Shown here piece by piece: positions 18,831 through 27,182 of a DNA stretch of 64,000 nt. Position 1 is the first letter of the stretch, and each line of letters starts with the position of its first letter. The notes beneath the pieces are model-generated. The model was not told the origin of the DNA, ran no database searches, and saw only the letters and a list, made by a program, of their open reading frames with translations. The position numbers and the translations under genes were made by a program. Location: contig CAYPYD010000005.1 in assembly GCA_964415195.1 (NCBI GenBank), positions 97,546 through 161,545 on the forward strand, given 5' to 3'. The DNA is from WTXA01 sp964415195 (GTDB lineage Bacteria > Bacillota > TC1).

Positions 18831-18839
18831 ATTATAACA
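18831..18839 (-). promoter_or_regulatory. Extended -10 promoter of purB
   Basis: TGTTATAAT on the minus strand gives an extended -10 (TG, one base, TATAAT) about 100 bases before purB. No good -35 is visible 17 bases upstream, which is acceptable for an extended -10 promoter. dnaJ ends just upstream with no clear terminator, so read-through from the heat-shock operon is also possible. Confidence 0.5.
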
Positions 18840-18862
18840 TACTATGAAATTTTTTTAAACAC

Positions 18863-19999
18863 TTATTCTCCTGAAAAGAAATCTCTGATCTTTTCAAAAA
18901 ATACTTTTTTCTCTCTTCTAGGTTTATAAGATAAAGGAGAATTACTCAAAGAATACTTCAATCCTTCCATTTGTTCCTTTTGCTCTTTAGAAAGATGAGT
19001 TGGAACTACAACTTTTACATAAATATAGTGATCTCCATGTCCACTAGACTTTAGTTTTGCTATTCCTTTATCCTTGATTCTAAATGTAGACCCAAACTGA
19101 GTACCTTCAGGTATTTCTAGTTTTTCTTTTCCATGAATTGTATTGACCTCAATTATATCACCTAAGGCCGCTTGGATTATATTTATCTTTGCTTCACTAT
19201 ATACGTCATTACCTTCACGTTTGAAATCTTGGTGAGGGGCAATATTTACTAGTACGTATAAATCACCATAAGAACCACCATTTCTGCCTGCATCGCCCTC
19301 ATCAGGAACTCTAATTCTTGCTCCTTCAAATACTCCTGCAGGAATATTTAAGTGGATTTTACGTTCTTTTTTAACCCTACCTTGTCCATGACAAGTATTA
19401 CAAGGATCTTTAATTATTGTACCAGCACCATTACAACGAGGACATGTTCTGACTGATTGGAAGAAGCCCATTGAGGACATAACTTGACCTGTACCTTTAC
19501 ACATTGGACAAGTTTCTTTACTTGTTCCTTGCTTAGCACCACTTCCACCACATGTATCACATAAATCTTCGCGTCTTATAACAATATCTTTTTCTACACC
19601 AAATGCAGCTTCCATAAATGATATTGTAAAACGATAAGTTAGATCATCGCCTTTTATTGGACCATTATATTTTTTCCTACTTCTTGAACCACCAAAAATA
19701 TTATCGAAAATATCTCCAAATCCGCTAAAATTCATATCTTCAAATCCGCCATAACCACCTTGACCAAAGCCTCCTGCATTGAAATCTTGATGGCCATACT
19801 GATCATATTGGCTACGTTTATTTGTGTCGCTTAGAGTATCGTATGCTTCTTGAATTTCTTTAAACTTATCTGTAGCATCATGATCCTTATTTTTGTCTGG
19901 ATGGTACTTCATAGACAATTTACGGTAAGCTTTTTTTATTTCGGTTTCTGTAGCATTTTTTTCAATACCCAGAACTTCATAGTAATCTCTTTTACTCAA
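18863..19999 (-). CDS. dnaJ: Chaperone protein DnaJ
   Basis: Hsp40 co-chaperone that stimulates DnaK ATPase. The J domain carries HPD at residues 33-35; a Gly/Phe-rich region follows (FGQGGYGGFEDMNFSGFG); four CxxCxGxG zinc repeats (CDTCGGSG, CPMCKGTG, CPRCNGAG, CNTCHGQG) and the C-terminal substrate domains complete it. The 378-residue length is normal. The start codon is TTG (19997-19999) with GGAGG seven bases upstream. It follows dnaK after a 97-base gap that contains a strong hairpin. Confidence 0.98.
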   Translation of the reverse strand: MSKRDYYEVLGIEKNATETEIKKAYRKLSMKYHPDKNKDHDATDKFKEIQEAYDTLSDTNKRSQYDQYGHQDFNAGGFGQGGYGGFEDMNFSGFGDIFDNIFGGSRSRKKYNGPIKGDDLTYRFTISFMEAAFGVEKDIVIRREDLCDTCGGSGAKQGTSKETCPMCKGTGQVMSSMGFFQSVRTCPRCNGAGTIIKDPCNTCHGQGRVKKERKIHLNIPAGVFEGARIRVPDEGDAGRNGGSYGDLYVLVNIAPHQDFKREGNDVYSEAKINIIQAALGDIIEVNTIHGKEKLEIPEGTQFGSTFRIKDKGIAKLKSSGHGDHYIYVKVVVPTHLSKEQKEQMEGLKYSLSNSPLSYKPRREKKVFFEKIRDFFSGE

Positions 20000-20028
20000 T
20001 TAAATACCTCCAATTTACTAACAGACGT

Positions 20029-20058
20029 CATACATCACCTCGTATGAGGTGATGTATG
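20029..20058 (-). repeat. Perfect 13-bp hairpin between dnaK and dnaJ
   Basis: CATACATCACCTC and GAGGTGATGTATG pair perfectly around a 4-base loop in the dnaK-dnaJ gap. No U-run follows on the minus strand, so it is not a classical terminator. The 3' arm on the mRNA contains GAGGTG-ATGT-ATG, a Shine-Dalgarno-like sequence and start codon of an 11-codon mini-ORF that ends TGA overlapping the dnaJ TTG start. A role in mRNA processing or control of dnaJ translation is inference. Confidence 0.65.
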
Positions 20059-20096
20059 TCAATTCTATCGATAAAATATTACTTGTTAATTATTTT

Positions 20097-21923
20097 TTAC
20101 TTATCTTTGTCTTCTGCAGTAAAATCAGCATCTACTACATCCTCAGGTTGAGTTTCTCCTGATTCTGTACCTGCGCCTTGTTGTTCACTTGCAGCTTGTT
20201 GATAGATTTTAGCTCCAATTTCTTCTAGTATTTTTTGCACTTTTTCAGTTTCAGTCTTGATTGCTTCAACATCATCTTTACTTACTGCAGCTTCTAATTC
20301 TTTCTTGGCAGTTTCAAATTTTTGTTTGTCTTCATCAGCTATCTTGTCTGTATTGTCCTTAATCAACTTATCACCTTGATAAATTGTTGAGTCTGCATTA
20401 TTTTTAGCTTCAATTGATTCTTTTTTCTTTCTATCTTCTTCTGCATATATCTCTGCATCTTTAGCCATTTTTTCAATCTCGTCGTCAGAAAGGCCTGTGC
20501 TACCAGTTATTGTAATCTTTTGTTCTTTACCAGTACCTTTGTCTTTAGCAGAAACATTCAAGATTCCGTTAGCATCGATATCGAAAGTTACTTCAATTTG
20601 TGGTATACCTCTAGGAGCTGGTGCTATACCATCCAGCATAAATCTTCCAATACTCTTATTGTCAGCAGCCATTTGTCTTTCACCTTGTACAATGTTGATG
20701 TCTACACTTGGTTGACTATCAGCAGCAGTTGAAAATACCTGGCTTTTTGAGGTTGGTATTGTTGTATTTCTTTCAATAATTCTTGTTGCTATTCCACCTA
20801 AAGTCTCAATACCTAGTGAAAGTGGTGTTACATCCAACAATAGGATGTCGTGTACTTCACCTGTTAATACTCCACCTTGAATAGCAGCTCCTAAAGCTAC
20901 ACATTCGTCAGGGTTTACACCTTTAAATGGTTCCTTGCCTAGGATCTTTTTAATAGCATCTTGTACTGCTGGAATTCTTGTTGAACCACCAACTAGGATG
21001 ACTTTATCAATTTGGCTAGCAGTTAATCCTGCGTCTTTTAAAGCTGTTTCTGTAGGGCCCATTGTTTTTTGTACCAAGTCAGCTGTTAATTCATCAAATT
21101 TAGCTCTTGATAGTGTAATATCCAGGTGTTGTGGTCCTGCTTCGTTTGCTGTGATAAATGGTAGATTTATATTTGAATTGGTCACAGTAGACAATTCGCA
21201 TTTAGCTTTTTCAGCTGCTTCTTTCAATCTTTGGATTGCCATTTTGTCATTTTTCAAGTCGATACCATGTGATTTTTTAAATTCACTTACCAAGTATTCA
21301 ATAACTCTGTCGTCAAAGTCATCTCCACCTAATTTATTATTACCACTTGTAGCTTTAACTTCAAATACACCGTCTCCTAATTCAAGTACTGAAACGTCGA
21401 AGGTTCCTCCACCCAAATCATATACAAGTATTGTGTGGTCATTTCCTTTATCTAGACCATATGATAGTGCAGCTGCGGTTGGTTCATTGATGATTCTTAG
21501 AACGTTTAGTCCTGCAATGGCACCAGCATCTTTTGTAGCTTGTCTTTGGCTGTCTGAGAAATAAGCAGGTACTGTGATTACAGCATCTTTTACTTCTTGT
21601 CCCAAAAAGGCTTCAGCATCTTTTTTCAATTTTTGTAGAATAAAAGCTGAGATTTGTTGTGGAGTATAGTCTACCCCTTCAATTTTAACCTTAAAATCTG
21701 ACCCCATTTGTCTTTTAATTGATGCAATTGTGTGATCAGGGTTTGTTATTGCTTGTCTTTTTGCAACTTGTCCTACTAATCTTTCTCCATCTTTTGTAAA
21801 AGCTACTACTGATGGAGTTGTTCTGTTACCTTCAGCATTTGCAATTACAACTGCTTCTCCACCTTCCATAACTGCTACACATGAATTTGTTGTTCCTAAA
21901 TCGATTCCTATTACTTTTCCCAT
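20097..21923 (-). CDS. dnaK: Chaperone protein DnaK
   Basis: Hsp70 chaperone. The nucleotide-binding domain has GIDLGTTNSCVA (4-15), VYDLGGGTFDVS and GGSTRIP; the substrate-binding domain follows LLLDVTPLSLGIETLGG; the C-terminus is acidic and ends in DKDK. At 608 residues it lacks the Gram-negative subdomain insert, matching Firmicutes. ATG start with AGGAGG upstream. Third gene of hrcA-grpE-dnaK-dnaJ; expected to be HrcA/CIRCE-controlled. Confidence 0.99.
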   Translation of the reverse strand: MGKVIGIDLGTTNSCVAVMEGGEAVVIANAEGNRTTPSVVAFTKDGERLVGQVAKRQAITNPDHTIASIKRQMGSDFKVKIEGVDYTPQQISAFILQKLKKDAEAFLGQEVKDAVITVPAYFSDSQRQATKDAGAIAGLNVLRIINEPTAAALSYGLDKGNDHTILVYDLGGGTFDVSVLELGDGVFEVKATSGNNKLGGDDFDDRVIEYLVSEFKKSHGIDLKNDKMAIQRLKEAAEKAKCELSTVTNSNINLPFITANEAGPQHLDITLSRAKFDELTADLVQKTMGPTETALKDAGLTASQIDKVILVGGSTRIPAVQDAIKKILGKEPFKGVNPDECVALGAAIQGGVLTGEVHDILLLDVTPLSLGIETLGGIATRIIERNTTIPTSKSQVFSTAADSQPSVDINIVQGERQMAADNKSIGRFMLDGIAPAPRGIPQIEVTFDIDANGILNVSAKDKGTGKEQKITITGSTGLSDDEIEKMAKDAEIYAEEDRKKKESIEAKNNADSTIYQGDKLIKDNTDKIADEDKQKFETAKKELEAAVSKDDVEAIKTETEKVQKILEEIGAKIYQQAASEQQGAGTESGETQPEDVVDADFTAEDKDK

Positions 21924-21940
21924 TAAAATTTCCTCCTAAA

Positions 21941-22444
21941 TTATCCTTTAATACCTATTTTAACCATAGTTGGTCTAATTACTTTTTTGTTTAACATATA
22001 TCCTTTTTGAAATTCGGCAACAACTTTGTCAACCATTTCATCATCTTCTACTGTTTCATTCATAACTCCTTGATGATACCCTGGGTCAAAACATTGTCCT
22101 TCAGCTTCAATTTTTTCTAATCCACAAGAGAATAGTATTTCAAGAAGTTGCTTGTAAATCATTTCAACTCCTTCAGTATATTTCTCAATTGAATTACTAT
22201 CAGGCTTAACCGAGAGTGCTCTTTCAAAATTATCTATAACCCCTAATAAAGGTGTCATTATTTCTTGAGATCCATATTTTGCCATATCTTCTAATTCTGT
22301 CTTGGATCTTTTTTTATAGTTTTCAAACTCCGCTTGTAGTCTAATTAATTTGTCTTTCATTTCATTTATTTCTTCGGCATGTTTGTCAGCTTTTTTCACT
22401 TTTGGTTTTTTTATTGCCTCTTCTTCGTTTATTTTTTCTTCCAA
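21941..22444 (-). CDS. grpE: Nucleotide exchange factor GrpE
   Basis: Dimeric exchange factor that releases ADP from DnaK. A charged coiled-coil N-terminus precedes the LQAEFENYKKRS signature and the C-terminal beta-wing (MVDKVVAEFQKGYMLNKKVIRPTMVKIG). 167 residues is normal. The start codon is TTG at 22442-22444, with GGAGGAG at good spacing; no ATG lies nearby in frame. It begins 2 bases after the hrcA stop. Confidence 0.96.
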   Translation of the reverse strand: MEEKINEEEAIKKPKVKKADKHAEEINEMKDKLIRLQAEFENYKKRSKTELEDMAKYGSQEIMTPLLGVIDNFERALSVKPDSNSIEKYTEGVEMIYKQLLEILFSCGLEKIEAEGQCFDPGYHQGVMNETVEDDEMVDKVVAEFQKGYMLNKKVIRPTMVKIGIKG

Positions 22445-22446
22445 TT

Positions 22447-23454
22447 CTACTCCTCCTTTTTCTTGAATAATGATTCTAATAAAGTTATATTTTTCTCATA
22501 AAACATTCTTGTTGGGCCAATTATTCCGATTTTACCTTGAATACCATCGCAAAATGAACAATTTGTCGCAATGACGGTGAAATCTATTAGTTCTTCAATT
22601 CCTATTTCATTACCTATCTTAATATCAATCTTGCCTTTTTCTTGACCTAGGATATTATCAAATATCTTCGAGACCCTTTCTTGATCTTCTAAAGTATTAA
22701 TAAAGCTTTCAACTTTTTTAACTTCATTGAACTCTGGTAGTTTGAAAATATTTTTCATACCTTCAACAATAAAATCAACATTTTTTTCTTCATTTAAAGC
22801 AATTAATATTATCTTGAAAATCTCATCAACTAGAAGAGGCGAATTAGGAAATATGTTTAATATTTCCTGTTTAAGCTCTAATGTAACACTATCAATATTC
22901 TTGTCTGTTAAGTGATAATTTAAAATATCGGTTAACCTAACAAGATCATCGTCACTTATTTTCTCCATAAAGGAAAGGACGTAGTCTTTTACTTTTTTTG
23001 AACTTAAAACTAAGACTAGAAGCGCCTTGTTTTCGAGTAGTCCTACAAGCTTCAAGTGATGTATTTTGTCTTCGCCTTGCTTTTCTTCAGTTATTATTAC
23101 TGTGTAGTTACTTAAGCCGGCCAAAATTATAGCCACTTCTTTTAAATAGTTATGTATATCCTTTAGATTATTCGTATTAATATCCAATAAATTAAATTCA
23201 TTTAAAATATTGTCACTATCCATTAAATAATCAACATAATATCTATAACCTGAAGCAGCTGGTATTCTTCCACTAGATATATGTGGCTGTTTGATATAGC
23301 CTAATGTTTCTAACGCTGCCATTTCATTTCTTATTGTAGCTGAACTAACATTAAGACCGTATCTGTTTACTATGGTTTTTGAACTTACAGGTTCGGCTCC
23401 AAAAATGTATTCTTTTATTATAGCCTTTAATATTTGTTCTTTTCTTGAATCCAT
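22447..23454 (-). CDS. hrcA: Heat-inducible transcription repressor HrcA
   Basis: Repressor that binds the CIRCE element with help from GroEL. The N-terminal winged helix (RYGLNVSSATIRNEMAALE, ISSGRIPAASGYRYYVD) is clear; the central and C-terminal GAF-like portions are family-typical. 335 residues. First gene of the operon, 12 bases downstream of a CIRCE copy, so it represses itself and dnaKJ-grpE. The ATG is preceded by GAGGTG. Confidence 0.97.
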   Translation of the reverse strand: MDSRKEQILKAIIKEYIFGAEPVSSKTIVNRYGLNVSSATIRNEMAALETLGYIKQPHISSGRIPAASGYRYYVDYLMDSDNILNEFNLLDINTNNLKDIHNYLKEVAIILAGLSNYTVIITEEKQGEDKIHHLKLVGLLENKALLVLVLSSKKVKDYVLSFMEKISDDDLVRLTDILNYHLTDKNIDSVTLELKQEILNIFPNSPLLVDEIFKIILIALNEEKNVDFIVEGMKNIFKLPEFNEVKKVESFINTLEDQERVSKIFDNILGQEKGKIDIKIGNEIGIEELIDFTVIATNCSFCDGIQGKIGIIGPTRMFYEKNITLLESLFKKKEE

Positions 23455-23466
23455 CTAATCACCTCT

Positions 23467-23493
23467 TTAGCACTTCAAGTAACCGAGTGCTAA
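23467..23493 (-). promoter_or_regulatory. CIRCE operator
   Basis: On the minus strand TTAGCACTC, nine bases, AAGTGCTAA. The consensus is TTAGCACTC-N9-GAGTGCTAA, so one base of the right arm differs. It lies directly downstream of the hrcA promoter -10, where HrcA binding would block transcription. Confidence 0.95.
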
Positions 23494-23497
23494 ATTA

Positions 23498-23526
23498 AGA
23501 ATAACATTTGAGTATTTTTTTGTCAA
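23498..23526 (-). promoter_or_regulatory. Sigma-A promoter of hrcA operon
   Basis: TTGACA (23521-23526) and TATTCT (23498-23503) on the minus strand with a 17-base spacer, immediately upstream of CIRCE. This is the usual arrangement for an HrcA-controlled vegetative promoter. Confidence 0.85.
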
Positions 23527-23538
23527 CCATATTTTTAC

Positions 23539-23565
23539 AAAAAAAAGCACCCATTGGGTGCTTTT
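23539..23565 (-). terminator. Intrinsic terminator of the histidine operon
   Basis: GCACCC-AAT-GGGTGC with flanking A/T pairs and a run of eight Ts on the minus strand, 13 bases after the stop of the 82-residue membrane protein. It separates the his operon from the hrcA promoter. Confidence 0.9.
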
Positions 23566-23577
23566 ATCATACAATTT

Positions 23578-23826
23578 CTACTTATATAAACCGTTAACCT
23601 TTGCTAACATGTAAGCTATAATCAAAATGACTAATACAATAACTATTGCCGGAGCAAGCCATACCAATGAAACTAATAATAATTTTGTTAACCAAAAAAC
23701 ACCGTATCCAAGTAATCCAACAATAACTGATAATAGCAATCCATGAATAACTAGACCCCATACACCTCTTATATTGCTACTAATAACTTCACCTATTTGC
23801 TCATTAATTTTTAAAACAAAATCCAT
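23578..23826 (-). CDS. Small two-helix membrane protein, unknown function
   Basis: An 82-residue protein with two predicted membrane helices (about residues 25-47 and 52-75) separated by a short turn, preceded by an amphipathic N-terminus (INEQIGEVISSNIRGVW). GGAGG precedes the ATG at normal spacing. It is the last gene of the his operon, 18 bases after hisIE and before a strong terminator, so it is almost certainly co-transcribed. I do not recognise a family. A role in histidine metabolism or transport is possible only by position. Confidence 0.7.
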   Translation of the reverse strand: MDFVLKINEQIGEVISSNIRGVWGLVIHGLLLSVIVGLLGYGVFWLTKLLLVSLVWLAPAIVIVLVILIIAYMLAKVNGLYK

Positions 23827-23844
23827 TATTAACCCTCCTAATTA

Positions 23845-24510
23845 TTATTTATATCTTTTAGCCAACTCTGCCTCTATATCTGCAATATTAACACCTTTTT
23901 CCTTAAATAGCACTAATAAATGATAAATTAAATCACTAGCTTCATAAATTAACTCTTCATTCCCTACATTCTTGGCAGCAATAATAACTTCAGCTGATTC
24001 TTCCCCTACTTTCTTCAAAATCTTATCAATACCTTTATCAAAGAGATAGGTTGTATAAGCTCCTTCAGGTCTGTTTACATATCTGTCGGCTATTACACTT
24101 TCCAACAAACCAAGTCTTTTACCTAAAGCAACACCATTAATTGATTGATTTATCTCCGATTTTACTTTAGAGCCATCATTTAACAAATTCTTCAAATCAT
24201 AATGAAAACAGCTTTTATCACCTTCATGACAGGCAACACCTTTTTGATTAACCTTGATCAATAATGTATCAGCATCACAATCATATTTCATTGACACAAC
24301 AGTTTGAAAATGACCACTTGTTTCACCTTTATGCCATAGTTCTCCCCTACTCCTGGAGTAATATACTGCTTCTCCAGTCTCTAACGTTTTTCTTAAAGAT
24401 TCCTTATTCATGTAGGCAAGCATCAAGACTTCATCAGTAGTCTCGTCTTGAGCAATCACCGGTATTAAACCATCACTATTCCATTTTAACTGATTATAAA
24501 AATCTACCAT
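23845..24510 (-). CDS. hisIE: Bifunctional phosphoribosyl-AMP cyclohydrolase / phosphoribosyl-ATP pyrophosphatase
   Basis: Steps 2 and 3 of histidine synthesis. Residues 1-115 are the HisI cyclohydrolase with its zinc cysteines Cys78, Cys94 and Cys101 (CDAD, GVACHEGDKSC) and the SRSRGELWHKGE motif. Residues 130-221 are the HisE pyrophosphatase (KVGEESAEVIIAAKN, ASDLIYHLLVL). The fusion is common. It overlaps hisF by 7 bases. Confidence 0.97.
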   Translation of the reverse strand: MVDFYNQLKWNSDGLIPVIAQDETTDEVLMLAYMNKESLRKTLETGEAVYYSRSRGELWHKGETSGHFQTVVSMKYDCDADTLLIKVNQKGVACHEGDKSCFHYDLKNLLNDGSKVKSEINQSINGVALGKRLGLLESVIADRYVNRPEGAYTTYLFDKGIDKILKKVGEESAEVIIAAKNVGNEELIYEASDLIYHLLVLFKEKGVNIADIEAELAKRYK

Positions 24511-25262
24511 CTAATATCTACTCCTTTATCAATTAAGTATTTCTTTGCTTCCTTAATAGAATAAGTCCCATAATGAAATATTGAAGCCGCTAATGCAGCC
24601 TGAGCCTTACCCTCAACCAAACCATCATAAAGATGTTCCAAATTACCAACCCCTCCAGAAGCTATAACTGGAATAGAAACAGCCTCACTAACAAGCCTGG
24701 TTAACTCTAAATCATATCCATCTTTAGTTCCATCTCTATCCATACTAGTAAGCAATATCTCTCCAGCACCGTATGACTCAGCCTCCTTAGCCCAAGAAAC
24801 AACCTCCAAACCTGTATTTATCCTACCGCCATTTATATAGGCTTCATAAATACCCTTGTCATTCTTCTTAGCATCAATAGCCACCACAATACATTGAGAC
24901 CCGAATATCTTAGCCCCCTGGGTTATAAGGTCCTTATTCAAAATAGCTGGAGAATTTATCGAAACCTTATCAGCCCCGGCTCTCAAGATATTTCTCATAT
25001 CCTCAATAGTCTTGATTCCCCCACCAACAGTAAAAGGAATGAAAACCTGCTTAGCAGTCTGCCTCACAACCTCGATCATAGTATCACGCTTCTCATGAGA
25101 CGCAGTAATATCCAGGAACACCAATTCATCAGCACCCTCCTGATCATAAAACTTCGCCATCTCAACCGGGTCACCTGCATCAGTAATATCAACAAAATTA
25201 ATACCCTTTACAACACGACCCTCCCTAACATCCAAGCAAGGGATAATCCTCTTTTTTAACAT
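24504..25262 (-). CDS. hisF: Imidazole glycerol phosphate synthase subunit HisF
   Basis: (beta/alpha)8 cyclase subunit that joins ammonia from HisH to PRFAR, giving IGP and AICAR. Start MLKKRIIPCLDVREGRVVKG, with the catalytic Asp near position 11 and a second in LLTSMDRDGTKDGYD; phosphate-binding GGGIKT and ASGGVG are present. 252 residues. It overlaps hisIE and follows hisA by 8 bases. Confidence 0.98.
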   Translation of the reverse strand: MLKKRIIPCLDVREGRVVKGINFVDITDAGDPVEMAKFYDQEGADELVFLDITASHEKRDTMIEVVRQTAKQVFIPFTVGGGIKTIEDMRNILRAGADKVSINSPAILNKDLITQGAKIFGSQCIVVAIDAKKNDKGIYEAYINGGRINTGLEVVSWAKEAESYGAGEILLTSMDRDGTKDGYDLELTRLVSEAVSIPVIASGGVGNLEHLYDGLVEGKAQAALAASIFHYGTYSIKEAKKYLIDKGVDIRW

Positions 25263-25270
25263 ACTTCCCT

Positions 25271-25993
25271 CTACTTTCTTGTAAGCTTCAATGCCTCAAC
25301 CAAATCAATCTTATCCTCATATAGTGCTTTACCAAGAATAACCTCGTCCACACCATACTGTTCCAGCTTCATGACAGCCTTAATATCCTTCATGGAGGAC
25401 ATTCCCCCTGAAGCAGTAATTTTAAGACCTGACTCCCTGGCCAAAGTTTCCGTTTCAGCCAGATTAGGACCTGTCAAAGTACCGTCCCTATTTATATCAG
25501 TATAGATAATCCTCTCAATACCAAGCTCCTTCATATCATAAGCAAGTGTAAGAGCATCTATCTTTGTATCGTTCAACCAACCCTTGGTTTTAACAATACC
25601 ATCCTGGGCATCAATACCAACAACGATTCTATTACCATAGACTGCTGCAGCACAAGCAACCAAAGCCATATTCTCTACAGCTGCAGTTCCAAGTATTACT
25701 CTCTCAACCCCAAGATCTAGATACATCTTGATAGTATCCATTGTTCTGATACCTCCACCTAGTTCTAGTGGTATATCCAGAGTATCAACAAGTTTCTTTA
25801 TGACTTCAAGATTCTTAGGATTACCAGCTTCAGCACCGTCTAAATCCACCAAATGAATCATCTCAGCACCCAAATCCTGCCATTTTTTACCAATTTCTAC
25901 AGGATCGCCATATACAGTAACCTTATTATAGTCGCCCTTGTATAACCTTATACACTGACCATCAAGCATATCTATTGCAGGTACTAAGACCAT
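25271..25993 (-). CDS. hisA: ProFAR isomerase HisA
   Basis: 1-(5-phosphoribosyl)-5-[(5-phosphoribosylamino)methylideneamino] imidazole-4-carboxamide isomerase, a TIM-barrel Amadori isomerase. PAIDMLDGQCIRLYKGD carries the catalytic Asp; the second Asp is in YTDINRDGTLTGPN; GGGIRT and ASGGMSS bind phosphates. 240 residues. Overlaps hisH by 10 bases. Confidence 0.98.
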   Translation of the reverse strand: MVLVPAIDMLDGQCIRLYKGDYNKVTVYGDPVEIGKKWQDLGAEMIHLVDLDGAEAGNPKNLEVIKKLVDTLDIPLELGGGIRTMDTIKMYLDLGVERVILGTAAVENMALVACAAAVYGNRIVVGIDAQDGIVKTKGWLNDTKIDALTLAYDMKELGIERIIYTDINRDGTLTGPNLAETETLARESGLKITASGGMSSMKDIKAVMKLEQYGVDEVILGKALYEDKIDLVEALKLTRK

Positions 25994-26598
25994 TTTGACA
26001 CCAACCTTCCAAAGTTCTGAATAAGCACCATACCTTTATGAGAACTCTTCTCAGGATGGAACTGAACACCAAATACATTATTATGACTAACTACAGCCAC
26101 AATCTCCTGACCATAGTCGCAGACTGCACTGATAACCGACGTATCCACAGGATGAGCCTGAAAACTATGCACAAAATAGAAATTGTCACCTTCTTCGATA
26201 CCATCTAATAGAGGTGACGGACTCACAATTCTCAAATCATTCCAGCCAATATGAGGAATTTTTAAGTTAGTGGTCAAACGTTCAACCCTTCCTTCAAGTA
26301 TACCAAGTCCCTCTGATTCTCCATCCTCTTCACCAACTTCAAACAGAAGGTGCAAGCCAAGACAAATACCAAGCAAGGGTTTACCTAAGACGACAGCTTC
26401 CTTGATAATCGGAATCAGACCTCTTCTTTCCAGGTCTTGCATGCCATCCTTGAAAGCACCTACACCTGGCAAAATAAGGCCGTCGCACTTCCTTAGTAAT
26501 TCATGATCATCAGTTGTTATATTTTCAAAGCCGCCCTTTTCAAGAGCCGTTTCAACACTACTTATATTACCTCTGCCATAATCTATTATCCCAATCAT
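25984..26598 (-). CDS. hisH: Imidazole glycerol phosphate synthase subunit HisH
   Basis: Class I glutamine amidotransferase that feeds ammonia to HisF. Start MIGIIDYGRGNISSVETAL; nucleophile Cys in PLLGICLGLHLLFE; catalytic His-Glu in GVQFHPEKSS. 204 residues. The ATG overlaps the hisB stop by one base and its own stop overlaps hisA. Confidence 0.98.
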   Translation of the reverse strand: MIGIIDYGRGNISSVETALEKGGFENITTDDHELLRKCDGLILPGVGAFKDGMQDLERRGLIPIIKEAVVLGKPLLGICLGLHLLFEVGEEDGESEGLGILEGRVERLTTNLKIPHIGWNDLRIVSPSPLLDGIEEGDNFYFVHSFQAHPVDTSVISAVCDYGQEIVAVVSHNNVFGVQFHPEKSSHKGMVLIQNFGRLVSKWS

Positions 26599-27182
26599 TA
26601 TATGCTCCCCTTAGTAGAAGGTATCCCATTTCTCTCATCAACCTTAACAGCCATTTTCACAGCTCTGGCTAATGCTTTGAACACACCCTCTATAATGTGG
26701 TGTGTATTCTTCCCAGATAGTTGTCTGACATGTAGATTCATACCGGCAGACATAATAAAGGCTCTCAAGAATTCCTCAACAAGTTCTGTCTCAAAGTTGC
26801 CTATAGTCTCATATGGCAATTCAACATCAAATACCAGGAACGGTCTTCCACCCAGATCAAGGGCCAACATGATTAGAACCTCATCCATAGGCAATATTAT
26901 ACTGCCATATCTTTCTATACCTTTCTTATCACCAAGTGCATCTTTTAAAGCTTCACCGAGAACAATACCCAAATCCTCCACTGTGTGGTGTGCATCTACC
27001 TGTAGATCACCCACAACATCAAGTTTCAAGGACATGTTACTGTGCTTTATGAACAAATCAAGCATATGGTCAAAGAAACCAATACCTGTACTTCCCTTAC
27101 AAACACCGTCACCATCCACAGTCAACTCTACTTTAATCTTGGTTTCCTTAGTGTTTCTTTCAATCTCAACTTTTCTATTCAT
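26598..27182 (-). CDS. hisB: Imidazoleglycerol-phosphate dehydratase
   Basis: Monofunctional IGP dehydratase (194 residues), without the histidinol-phosphatase domain of the enterobacterial HisB. Metal-binding motifs FFDHMLDLFIKHS, DAHHTVEDLG, SGKNTHHIIEG are all present. It overlaps hisD by 8 bases. Confidence 0.98.
   Translation of the reverse strand: MNRKVEIERNTKETKIKVELTVDGDGVCKGSTGIGFFDHMLDLFIKHSNMSLKLDVVGDLQVDAHHTVEDLGIVLGEALKDALGDKKGIERYGSIILPMDEVLIMLALDLGGRPFLVFDVELPYETIGNFETELVEEFLRAFIMSAGMNLHVRQLSGKNTHHIIEGVFKALARAVKMAVKVDERNGIPSTKGSI

Noticed and set aside
20935..21564. Open frame of 209 codons on the plus strand opposite dnaK
   Set aside because: It mirrors the codon pattern of dnaK, has no recognisable protein motif and no supporting ribosome site; shadow of a highly expressed gene.
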